From Bacteroides sp. MSB163 (lineage in GTDB: Bacteria; Bacteroidota; Bacteroidia; Bacteroidales; Bacteroidaceae): a stretch of DNA of 64,000 nt. Location of the stretch: the NCBI RefSeq assembly GCF_036416795.1, contig NZ_CP143867.1, forward strand, positions 2,596,001 through 2,660,000. Reading direction: 5' to 3'. This document shows positions 45,892 through 53,679 of the stretch, piece by piece. The translations under genes and the position numbers were made by a program. The notes under the pieces were generated by a model. It was not told the DNA's origin and searched no databases. It saw nothing but the letters and a program-made list of their open reading frames with translations. Every line of letters starts with the position of its first letter. The stretch's first letter is position 1.

Positions 45892-46657
45892 AATATCAAT
45901 ATTTGAACATCCTGAGTTCGGACGTATCCGGACACTGGATATTGACGGGAAAATATGGTTCTGTGCATCCGACGTTGCCTCCGCACTCGGCTATGCCAAT
46001 CCGAGGGATGCCGTTGCAAGACACTGTAAACCAATGGGCGTCGCAATCTACGACACCCCTACACGCAGTGCCGTACAGAAGATAAAATACATCAATGAAG
46101 GGAATGTGTACCGCCTGATTGCCGGCAGCAAGCTGCCGGCTGCCGAAAAAATTGAAAGCTGGATATTTGATGAACTGGTTCCCGAAACACTGAAAAACGG
46201 CGGTTATATCCTGCGAAAGAGTGGCGAAACGGACAATGAACTGCTGGCACGTGCCGTGTTACTTGCACAGGGCAAAATCAAGACCCGTGACGAGCATATC
46301 GGCAAATTGCAGCAGGCAAACAACCTTGCCTTTCTGAAGCTAAAATTACAGGCCCCTAAAGTCGCTTATTATGACATGGTGCTGCAATCCCAAAGCACCT
46401 ATACGGCCACCCAGATAGCCAAAGAACTGGGCATGAGTGCCAGCGCATTGAACAGGCGGTTGAAATGGGCGGACATCCAGTTCCGCCAGTCCGGACAGTG
46501 GCTGCTTAAAGCACCCTACCAGAATCAAGGTTATACAACCACCCGTACTCACCAATGGGAAAACCGGAATGGCGATACAGGCACTGCCATGCTGACCGTC
46601 TGGACGGAAAAGGGCCGGTTATTCATACATTATCTGTTTGAGGCTTGTCTGCTCTAA
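45884..46657 (+). CDS. Phage-type antirepressor (Bro-N plus KilA-C-like)
   Basis: 257 residues. A Bro-N domain at 1-110 (ISIFEHPEFGRIRTLDIDGK, IWFCASDVASALGYANPRDA, YINEGNVYRLIAGSKLPAAE) and a C-terminal ANT/KilA-C-like DNA-binding region (TATQIAKELGMSASALNRRL). Prophages use such proteins to relieve repression. Here it ends the rightward HTH-methyltransferase cluster and faces the tra operon across a shared terminator. It may counter a repressor of transfer; inference only. All six Trp codons are TGG, including TGG-ATA and TGG-ACG. Confidence 0.88.
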   Translation: MNKISIFEHPEFGRIRTLDIDGKIWFCASDVASALGYANPRDAVARHCKPMGVAIYDTPTRSAVQKIKYINEGNVYRLIAGSKLPAAEKIESWIFDELVPETLKNGGYILRKSGETDNELLARAVLLAQGKIKTRDEHIGKLQQANNLAFLKLKLQAPKVAYYDMVLQSQSTYTATQIAKELGMSASALNRRLKWADIQFRQSGQWLLKAPYQNQGYTTTRTHQWENRNGDTGTAMLTVWTEKGRLFIHYLFEACLL

Positions 46658-46680
46658 GCAGAAGATTCCAATATTAATAA

Positions 46681-46723
46681 AGAAGAAGGCCGCTGAAATC
46701 ATGCTTCAGCGACCTTCTTCTTT
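46681..46723. terminator. Bidirectional terminator between antirepressor and tra operon
   Basis: AGAAGAAGG-C-CGCTGAA, 7-nt loop, TTCAGCG-A-CCTTCTTCT, with A-rich and T-rich flanks. It serves both converging transcripts. Confidence 0.85.
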
Positions 46724-46741
46724 ATTGCCGGCTTCAAAAAA

Positions 46742-47233
46742 CTATCTCAACCGTGGTCCCGTTTTTTTCTTTTCCAGCCGGGGGATAGCCTCTCGCCTTG
46801 TTTTTTCCTGGGACTTTATTTTCTCACCGATCGTCTCGCTCTGAAGAAACCTATTCAAATTCCGAAAATCCTTCAGCAGTTTCTGTTTGCACTCTATCTC
46901 CAGAGAAAGGGCCATATTCGATATCGGACTGGTACTTCTCCTGACGAGCGGACCGGATAAAAGATCTTCTTCCAAATAGAGAGTGCAACGTTTCAGATAC
47001 GCTTCAATATCCCTCGGAGTCTCGGTAGTATCAATCTTCTGCTGAATTATCCTATATTGGTTATCCATATAACAGGCTTTGTACAAGTCATCCGCATACC
47101 AGTTAAAGAAATCAAGATAGTTCTTTTCCAGCTGGCTCTTATACATTTTGATGTCGCTCCTTACCTCATTTCTTGCCTTGTCAAGGTATTGTTGCAACTG
47201 TTCGACTTCTAAATGATCTGTATCCATCATCAA
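46742..47233 (-). CDS. Hypothetical last gene of tra operon, paralogue of 47747-48229
   Basis: 163 residues, helical, highly charged. Family not recognised. It shares layout and motifs with the gene at 47747-48229: YLDFFNWYADDLYKACYMDN versus FLYYFEWNAESLYKSHFMSD, a central PLVRRSTSPISNMALSLEIE versus CRSSSRGANMAHSMRLE, and a Lys-rich tail. No signal peptide, so cytoplasmic. The two copies flank traQ, so one duplicated around it. Probable accessory transfer protein. Confidence 0.7.
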   Translation of the reverse strand: MMMDTDHLEVEQLQQYLDKARNEVRSDIKMYKSQLEKNYLDFFNWYADDLYKACYMDNQYRIIQQKIDTTETPRDIEAYLKRCTLYLEEDLLSGPLVRRSTSPISNMALSLEIECKQKLLKDFRNLNRFLQSETIGEKIKSQEKTRREAIPRLEKKKTGPRLR

Positions 47234-47238
47234 TCTTT

Positions 47239-47697
47239 TTATTGTTCGCTTTCCGTTTCTGTTGCGAAAGAAATATCCAAATCCCTTTCCTGTCCGAAGT
47301 TATCCACAGCTACGAATTTAATTTCCGCGTTCTTACTACTCCCATTATGATAGAATAGCGTGAACACCTGGCGGCAGGGATCGCTGCTGTCCAACCCCGC
47401 AATCGAATCCAACGGTTGCATCTCCCGGTTCACCAGCCGGACATTCTTCTTGTCGTATACCTCACCGCTACCCTCCATCTGTATATAACCGATTTGATAG
47501 CGGGCTTCCTCATAGTTTCCACTGCGATTGAGTGTCAGACGAATCTCCACGGTCTCATCCGGGGAGATGGTTTTCTGAAGATACCACGAGGTAAGGGAGA
47601 AATCATAAGCCTGCCGCACTTCCAGTTTGTCGTCACAGCTACCCAGCAGGCAAAGTAATGTGAGCATGATACTACTTGCAATTAATTTTATCTTCAT
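47239..47697 (-). CDS. traQ: Conjugative transfer lipoprotein TraQ
   Basis: 152 residues. Lipobox LLGSC near residue 20, then a beta-rich DUF3872-type domain (LEVRQAYDFSLTSWYLQKTI, ETVEIRLTLNRSGNYEEARY, GSSKNAEIKFVAVDNFGQER). TraQ is a periplasm/envelope component of the Bacteroidetes type IV secretion set. It lies between two paralogous hypothetical genes near the end of the tra operon. All Trp codons are TGG. Confidence 0.85.
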   Translation of the reverse strand: MKIKLIASSIMLTLLCLLGSCDDKLEVRQAYDFSLTSWYLQKTISPDETVEIRLTLNRSGNYEEARYQIGYIQMEGSGEVYDKKNVRLVNREMQPLDSIAGLDSSDPCRQVFTLFYHNGSSKNAEIKFVAVDNFGQERDLDISFATETESEQ

Positions 47698-47746
47698 GAC
47701 TTTACGTATTACTAAATTGATAATTTACTTGAATCCGGCGGCATGG

Positions 47747-48229
47747 CTAACGCCTGATACCCTGTTTTGTCTTTTTTTCAGGCGGTCCTTCTTTCTTCCC
47801 GTTTTTATGTGCCTGCTGCTGATTCTTTTCAGGAGGCGTTACTGAAAGAATATTTGCAAATTCCCGGTAATCTTTTATCAGCCGCTGCATACATTCCAGC
47901 CTCATGGAATGGGCCATGTTCGCACCCCGGCTGGAACTTCGGCAATCCAGCTGGCCGTCCAGCAGTTTCTTCTCACAGCAGGCGGCATGCTCCTTGAGGA
48001 TATTCCTGATTTCATCGATGTCTTTTACCCCGTCCACTGCCTGGCGGAGTTTTTTATAACAGTCTGACATAAAGTGGGATTTGTACAGGCTCTCCGCATT
48101 CCACTCGAAATAGTACAGAAAATCCCCGTCCATCTGTTTCTCAAGCCTGGCTATGTCCCGGTCTTCCCGTTCTATTTTTATGTCCAGCCAGTGCAGCATC
48201 TGGTCTATATTCCAATTATTTTCTTCCAT
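47747..48229 (-). CDS. Hypothetical tra operon protein, paralogue of 46742-47233
   Basis: 160 residues, helical, cytoplasmic in character, with a very basic tail (GKKEGPPEKKTKQGIRR). Paired with 46742-47233 by shared motifs around FEWNAESLYKSHFM and ANMAHSMRLECMQRL. It starts 7 nt after the traO stop, so it belongs to the tra operon. No known domain. TraP (a primase in related elements) is absent from this position. Confidence 0.7.
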   Translation of the reverse strand: MEENNWNIDQMLHWLDIKIEREDRDIARLEKQMDGDFLYYFEWNAESLYKSHFMSDCYKKLRQAVDGVKDIDEIRNILKEHAACCEKKLLDGQLDCRSSSRGANMAHSMRLECMQRLIKDYREFANILSVTPPEKNQQQAHKNGKKEGPPEKKTKQGIRR

Positions 48230-48236
48230 GCTGTCC

Positions 48237-48821
48237 CTAATTAAAAATGTACTTGAATCCGGCAGCGACCACCGTGTGGAAATGTCCTACGGACGAGCCG
48301 AAGAATATCCTTTGGCGGACACTGAAAAGAAAAACCAGCCTGTCCGAAAGGAACGCCTCCATCTCGAAAGCCGGAGCAAAACCGTAGATAAAGCATCCGT
48401 CATTCTTAAGTGTCGCCCCGTCATAGAGCAGCTTGTCGTTCCAGTTGGTCGTCTCATAACCGGCCAGAGCGGAAAGCCCGGCAGAGAAGAACACGTTCTT
48501 GTCACGGTCCGAGAAGAACGGCACGAAATAACCCGCTTCCCCGGTAAACTGCGCTTTGGGTATCGCAATCTCCTTATAGGAATAGTGTTTCTTCACATAA
48601 TCCGCCCCGAACAACCATCGGGAATGGTTCCGGTTATACCGGCTCAAAGCCAGACCGACCTGGAAGTTACCACCCAAATGCTTCACATTGGAACCGAAGT
48701 TGTCCACACCGCCTGCTGTAAGCTGAATTCCCCTTTGTCCCGGCAAATAGCGTTGGGCAAAGGATTTGCCTGCCGCAAAGGGCAGACAAATGCATAACAT
48801 AATAAATAAAACTCTTTTCAT
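48237..48821 (-). CDS. traO: Conjugative transfer protein TraO
   Basis: 194 residues. Signal peptide (MKRVLFIMLCICLPFAAGKS then cleavage near AQ), then a beta-barrel-like domain with alternating aromatic strands (FQVGLALSRYNRNHSRWLF, AGYFVPFFSDRDKNVFFSAG) ending in VAAGFKYIFN, an outer-membrane-type C-terminus. TraO is an outer-membrane component of the Bacteroidetes conjugation machine. Located 2 nt after traN. Intact. Confidence 0.87.
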   Translation of the reverse strand: MKRVLFIMLCICLPFAAGKSFAQRYLPGQRGIQLTAGGVDNFGSNVKHLGGNFQVGLALSRYNRNHSRWLFGADYVKKHYSYKEIAIPKAQFTGEAGYFVPFFSDRDKNVFFSAGLSALAGYETTNWNDKLLYDGATLKNDGCFIYGFAPAFEMEAFLSDRLVFLFSVRQRIFFGSSVGHFHTVVAAGFKYIFN

Positions 48822-48823
48822 GA

Positions 48824-49723
48824 TTACTCCTTGATTAATTCATTCATGACACGCGCATCCACCAGGTCACTATTTTCGACATAAAACCGCTGGTGGCGGC
48901 CTCCCGCCTTTTCGTAGATTTCCACTTCCAGCAGCTTGTCGTCAGGAATAATTATCTTCGGGAAGGCATATACAATACGCCCCGTACTTTTTCCCTCGAT
49001 GCGTGTCAGGGCATTGAGCGTACGTACCGGTTCGATATAGGTTTCCTGCTGCGCTGTCCGTTTGGCTATCTTCTTATCCACTATTTTAAACCGTACGAAA
49101 TCCACATCGAAAGGCACATGGGAATTATTCGTCAGGGAAACGTGGAAGAAGAGCAGGTCCTTATGCACATAAATACCTTTCAGAAGAACCTGCATCCCGA
49201 ACTGCCGGCATCCGATATGCTTCACGTCCCTGCAGTCCAGCCGGTGGATGGTGTACATCACGCTGGCGATGACCGTCGGATCTTCCTCACCCAGCTCCGT
49301 GACACGGATGGAACTGCCTCCTTTCTTTCCCCCTTCGTCCGGATTTATCCATTGGTCCATATTGATATTCAGCGTGGAAGGCTCCTCTTTATAAACCACA
49401 TTGAAAGAAAAGAAGGAACCGTCGCCTGTAATAACCGAGAAGTTTGTCTCTCCCGGAAACTCTTTTACCGCCGCTTTTACACGTACCACATTCTCCACCC
49501 CGTCGGCTTTGCCCGCGATGATATTGTTACTGCCCAGATCCACATAGCGTACTTCGGCAGGAAAAAGGATATGCACCGTCTTGCTGAAAGTGACCTCAAT
49601 TTTATAAGGGGTGATATGCTGGCCCGCCGTCAGAATCCTGACGGGATTTACCGGTCTTTCCTCCTGTGAAAAACCGGATACCGAGGCCAGAACAGACATC
49701 AATAATGCTATAACTATTTTCAT
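48824..49723 (-). CDS. traN: Conjugative transfer protein TraN (VirB9-like)
   Basis: 299 residues. Signal peptide to about residue 19 (SVLASVSGFSQ), then a DUF4138-type TraN domain resembling VirB9: VTFSKTVHILFPAEVRYVDL, VVRVKAAVKEFPGETNFSVI, GIYVHKDLLFFHVSLTNNSH, KSTGRIVYAFPKIIIPDDKL. It forms the outer-membrane core complex with TraM (VirB10-like). TGG in QWINPD is followed by A and is intact here, showing that not every TGG-A is changed. Confidence 0.88.
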   Translation of the reverse strand: MKIVIALLMSVLASVSGFSQEERPVNPVRILTAGQHITPYKIEVTFSKTVHILFPAEVRYVDLGSNNIIAGKADGVENVVRVKAAVKEFPGETNFSVITGDGSFFSFNVVYKEEPSTLNINMDQWINPDEGGKKGGSSIRVTELGEEDPTVIASVMYTIHRLDCRDVKHIGCRQFGMQVLLKGIYVHKDLLFFHVSLTNNSHVPFDVDFVRFKIVDKKIAKRTAQQETYIEPVRTLNALTRIEGKSTGRIVYAFPKIIIPDDKLLEVEIYEKAGGRHQRFYVENSDLVDARVMNELIKE

Positions 49724-49756
49724 TGTCTTGTCTTTTTTATTAAAGTGAATAATCCG

Positions 49757-51058
49757 TTATTGTTTCTTTGTGACCAGCAGCACCTTATATCCGGCTTTCA
49801 GTGTCACCTTGACCGCGCGAACCCGTCCGGCGATCAACCGTGTGCCGCCCTGCATGACTCCGCGCGTCAGGTCCATCACCACCTGCTGCCCGGCGGAACG
49901 TGCAAACGACACGCTGTTTCCCATGCTCTCGCTGACCGTCCCCGCCGCATCCTTTGCCGCACTGCGGGTATCGGAGCCGGGAACAAAGATTCCCTTCTGC
50001 CCATCCACATCATAGGCCGCCAGCTGCACGGGAATGATATTTCCCGCATATTCGATGCTGCTGATCAGGATATCCAGCCGTTCCCCCCGGATTACCGCCG
50101 CACCCGTTACCAGGCTGTTGGCAGGAATGGTGATGTTTCCGGCTTGCAGGGGTTGGAGCAGCCTGAGTCTTACCCTGCCTCCCTGTTCGACAGTCTGGTT
50201 TTCCGAGATGCAGGCGGCAATGGTATTCGTTCCCATCCGGTAACTGCTGCCTACGGCTGTATTGAAACCGTAATTCCTTTCAACGACGAGTGAAGCGATA
50301 AAAGCGGAATCCGTAACCGGCTGTGAAAGGCCGGAGGTGGTCTGGTGCTCCGCCCGCTGTACCGGAACAGCTTCCGGCAGTTCTTTTCCGGTTGTTTCTT
50401 CTTTTATGGTATCCTTATCCGGATTCAGATACTTTGCCGCCATCTTGTAGGAACGTTCCATCAGTTCCTCACGGGAAGCCGTCCGGTCCTTTTCTTTTTC
50501 CGCTTCTTCCAGCTTTTTATTCAACTCCTCCACTTTTCTCTCCAGATCACTTTTTACAGTTTTTTCGGGAGTCTCATAGAAATCATCCAGCTGGCTGGAA
50601 ATTTGCTCGTAGGTCTTGACTGACTGTTGCAGCCTGTCTCCGTCTTTTTCGTTCGCATCGGGTGTTATTTTTCCACCATCCAGCAACGTCCCGGCAAGCT
50701 GTTCCAACGATTTCATCCGGCTTTCTTCCTCCACTTCCGCCTGCTGCTTCTCGTAAGCGGCGGTCTTCTTATCCAACAGCTTGGCCGTGGTAGGCTCCGG
50801 GACATTCACGTTAAACCCGGAGTTGCCGGGAACTTCCGTCCCGTTCTCCTTACCGGACGGGGCAAATATTCAGTACATGACTCCCAGGAATACCAGTACA
50901 AAGGCCGGAATCACAATAAACTTCCTTCTTTTCTCAATTTCTTCCGGGGCAAGCACCCTCTTTTCTTTCCCCGGCTCGTCCTGCAAGGCTCTGCCGGTTT
51001 CCGGCTGTACCGCTGTTTCTTCTGCCGCTTCGGGCTTTTCCAATTCTTTATCTTCCAT
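49757..51058 (-). CDS. traM: Conjugative transfer protein TraM (VirB10-like) with in-frame TGA
   Basis: 433 codons, the family length, only if the TGA at 50872-50870 (codon 63) is read. It lies at the end of the inner-membrane helix: FIVIPAFVLVFLGVMY, TGA, IFAPSGKENG. Relatives have Trp or another aromatic residue at this place. Beyond it follow a coiled coil (LERKVEELNKKLEEAEKEKD), then the VirB10-like periplasmic domain with GNITIPANSLVTGAAVIRGE. The TGA is followed by A. Without readthrough only a 62-residue stub results. The start overlaps the traL end. Confidence 0.75.
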
Positions 51059-51347
51059 TATCCGTTGATTTAGAATGATACATTATACTGTCTTTATCTG
51101 TCCGGTGGAGTGAATCTGCCGGAACATGCCTGCCAAACGGCAGCTCCTTTGGTGTGCCGTGAGAAAGGAAACGTCCGAAAGCGCGCACTACCGTGACACC
51201 ACACAAGACCGTGCTGACAGCCAGCATGCCGACAAGCACTCCCTTACGCTCTTTCTCCGACAGGCTTTCGCAAACGCCCTTCAGTTTTTCACCTATTTCT
51301 GTTTTTATCTTTTTACTTTTCATTATCCTGTTCTTTTTAGCGTTCAA
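51048..51347 (-). CDS. traL: Conjugative transfer protein TraL
   Basis: 99 residues (91 if translation starts at the Met at 51323). One membrane helix GVLVGMLAVSTVLCGVTVV after a charged N-terminus, then a short periplasmic tail with HRTDKDSIMYHSK. This matches the small DUF3989/TraL inner-membrane protein encoded between traK and traM. Both ends overlap its neighbours, so translation is coupled. Confidence 0.82.
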   Translation of the reverse strand: MNAKKNRIMKSKKIKTEIGEKLKGVCESLSEKERKGVLVGMLAVSTVLCGVTVVRAFGRFLSHGTPKELPFGRHVPADSLHRTDKDSIMYHSKSTDNGR

Positions 51348-51960
51348 CGGTCCTTATATCCCTGTTCTCCAGAATTTCGAAACGCTCCGCCATAAAGCCT
51401 TGCGGATTATTATCCGACCGGGTTACACTCTGCAGGAAACAACGGGTGACCAGAGAACGCTCGGTGATATTGCTGCTGCGGACAACCATCTGCCGGGCAA
51501 AGGTGATGATCCGGTAGGGATAGTTATCGAAATCGCACTGCATGCTGTCCACAAGGACGGTCTGGTTGATATTGCCGCTGATCAGCCGGTTGTAATATCC
51601 TTTCTCGTTCCAATCCCGGTAATACCCGTAAAGGCTCTTGTCCGCCAGATACATGGCACGGTTGATGTTGGATTCGATGGCGGCCTTGTCGGGAGCCAGC
51701 GTAAAGAACAGCTCATGTAGGCGGCGCACATGCTCGCGGGCTTCCACCGGACGGTTCAACACCGCATCCTGTGACAATGCCAGCATCAATGACTTGCCCT
51801 GATCCAGCACATACACCTTCTCCCGCTGCCGGTTAGCGAACAGGTAGGACTTTCAGATGGCATACGTCGTGAGCGATGCGCAAATACCCAGAAAGACCAG
51901 CGTGAACAGGCGTATCTGCCTGAACGAGGATTCGATATTTTTTAAACTTTTGAATTCCAT
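51337..51960 (-). CDS. traK: Conjugative transfer protein TraK (VirB8-like) with in-frame TGA
   Basis: 207 codons, exactly the usual TraK size, from the ATG at 51960. MEFKSLKNIESSFRQIRLFT, a membrane helix FLGICASLTTYAI, then TGA at 51855-51853 (codon 36), then KSYLFANRQREKVYVLDQGK and the VirB8/TraK periplasmic fold with DWNEKGYYNRLISGNINQT. Relatives carry Trp directly before Lys-Ser-Tyr. The TGA is followed by A. TGG-A in DWNEK is intact. If not read, only the membrane anchor is made. Confidence 0.8.
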
Positions 51961-51982
51961 AATTCTTATACTTTTTACATTC

Positions 51983-53002
51983 CTACTTTTTCAATAATAC
52001 TGCTCCGACATTACCCGTTGAAGCACCTGCCGCGGCACCCGCCACATTGGTCACTTTGGATGCCGTATTGTTCACATTCCGGTTATAGGCACTCATGCCG
52101 CCGGCCTGGACGATCCAGTTTGAAACCGTCGGGACACAGAAATATCCTACCAGCCCTATGATCATAAATATCAGATAGATGGCCGAGGAGCCGTCCACAT
52201 CGATGATGCTCATCGGGTTAGCCATCAGGTTCATCTCCTCCTGCAAGATAAGCGTCTGTATCTTGGCGAGCATCGCCCCGAAGAGGTCTGATACCGGCAG
52301 CCAGAGGTAGACACTGATATAGCGTGCCAGCCACTGGACGAGCGTGTTCTGCAGACCGTCGAATACACTCAGGGCAAAAGCTATCGGCCCCAGAATACTC
52401 AATACAATCAAAAAGAAGGTACGGATCGTGTCGATGACCAGGGAAGCGGACTGGAAAAGGATCTCCAGCAGTTTGCGCATGATCATCTGGGTGATCCCCT
52501 GCAGGGAGAAAGAATAGGAAACCTCATACATCGTCTGCAAAGCCGTATGCTCCTCCTCGCTCCAGCCCATGTTCTCCAGTTCGGTGTCCAGCTCCTCGTT
52601 GGAGGCAAAGACGCTTCCGGTCATCATGGTTTTTGCCAGCATGTCCGCCCGGAGTCTGTCCTTCTCCTGCTGGTATTTCTGCAGGTCGAAAGTCTGGTCC
52701 CGCAGCAGCGTGCCGGTTCCCTGGACAATGGGACTGAAGATGCCGTTAAGGGTTCCCAGCACCATTATATCGAAGAAGAGGATGCAGATACCCAGTACGA
52801 AAGGCCGGAGCATCGAAAAGACATCTATCGGCTCGGCACGGGAAAGGGACTGCCACACCCGGTAAGCAATGTAGAACAAGGCTCCCAGTGCGGCCAGTGC
52901 CATCCCCATATCCATCATCGGCTGGCAGAGCCTGGTCATCGTATCGTACAGATTCCTCAGAATCTGGTGCAAGTTTTCAAATGAGATAGACATTAGCAAC
53001 AT
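51983..53002 (-). CDS. traJ: Conjugative transfer protein TraJ (VirB6-like)
   Basis: 339 residues (336 from the Met at 52993). Several membrane helices: MGMALAALGALFYIAYRVW, PFVLGICILFFDIMVLGTL, IDTIRTFFLIVLSILGPIAF, AIYLIFMIIGLVGYFCV, with a cytoplasmic region containing ELDTELENMGWSEEEHTAL. It forms part of the inner-membrane channel of the type IV secretion apparatus. All Trp codons are TGG, including two followed by A. Intact. Confidence 0.88.
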   Translation of the reverse strand: MLLMSISFENLHQILRNLYDTMTRLCQPMMDMGMALAALGALFYIAYRVWQSLSRAEPIDVFSMLRPFVLGICILFFDIMVLGTLNGIFSPIVQGTGTLLRDQTFDLQKYQQEKDRLRADMLAKTMMTGSVFASNEELDTELENMGWSEEEHTALQTMYEVSYSFSLQGITQMIMRKLLEILFQSASLVIDTIRTFFLIVLSILGPIAFALSVFDGLQNTLVQWLARYISVYLWLPVSDLFGAMLAKIQTLILQEEMNLMANPMSIIDVDGSSAIYLIFMIIGLVGYFCVPTVSNWIVQAGGMSAYNRNVNNTASKVTNVAGAAAGASTGNVGAVLLKK

Positions 53003-53026
53003 ACTGTTCTGATTTTAATTGAATGA

Positions 53027-53659
53027 TTACCAGTAACGTTCGTCTTTGCCATACAAGTCAAATACCTGCTGTTGTTCATTTTTCTGTTTGGCTCGCAGAT
53101 AGGACACATGCAGGTTCTTGCGGGTATAATAGTTCGCAAGTTTCTTGTAATGCGTCATTTCCCCATATACCCGGTTTACCAGGTCGATGCGCTCCTTGTC
53201 GTTCATGGACATGCCGGTGGGATTAACTATATTCTTCAGTTCGGCAATGCTGCGGCTGCTTTTCTTCATGATCGTATTATAACCGGAGGCTATCGCGTCC
53301 AATTCCCGCTGGCTGAAATTCTTGTCGGTCAGCATCTTGCCGAAATTGTTCACATAAATCTCGGAGATATCGCCCAGCATCAGGACGGACTCCTTGACTT
53401 TCTCGCTGCCGCTAATCAGGTCGTTTACCTTGCGCAGCTTGTCATAATACTCCCGTCCCTGTTCGAATATTTTCGAGGTTTCCTTCCATGTGGAAAGGGC
53501 GTTCTGTGCCGTTTGGGAAGTTTCCACCATCTCATTCACACTGTTCACGATACCTTGGACCAAGTTGCCCGGATCGGACACCACCCACTGCGCCTGCACG
53601 CTTACCGGCACAATTAAAGCCGGCAGGACAAACAATAGACTTAAAACTTTCTTTTTCAT
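53027..53659 (-). CDS. traI: Conjugative transfer protein TraI (DUF4141)
   Basis: 210 residues. Signal peptide (LLFVLPALIVPVSVQAQWVV), then a helical periplasmic domain (LVQGIVNSVNEMVETSQTAQ, SWKE-type segment, IYVNNFGKMLTDKNFSQREL), resembling VirB5-like TraI of Bacteroidetes elements. Ends DERYW-TAA. Four helical blocks, no membrane anchor. Located 20 nt after traG, 24 nt before traJ. Confidence 0.85.
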   Translation of the reverse strand: MKKKVLSLLFVLPALIVPVSVQAQWVVSDPGNLVQGIVNSVNEMVETSQTAQNALSTWKETSKIFEQGREYYDKLRKVNDLISGSEKVKESVLMLGDISEIYVNNFGKMLTDKNFSQRELDAIASGYNTIMKKSSRSIAELKNIVNPTGMSMNDKERIDLVNRVYGEMTHYKKLANYYTRKNLHVSYLRAKQKNEQQQVFDLYGKDERYW

Positions 53660-53679
53660 TACTTCTTTCTTTTAACCGT

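Noticed and set aside
50323..51720. Long rightward frames over traM-traK
   Set aside because: Shadow frames of the leftward tra genes, with Cys/Arg/Pro/Ser-rich composition.
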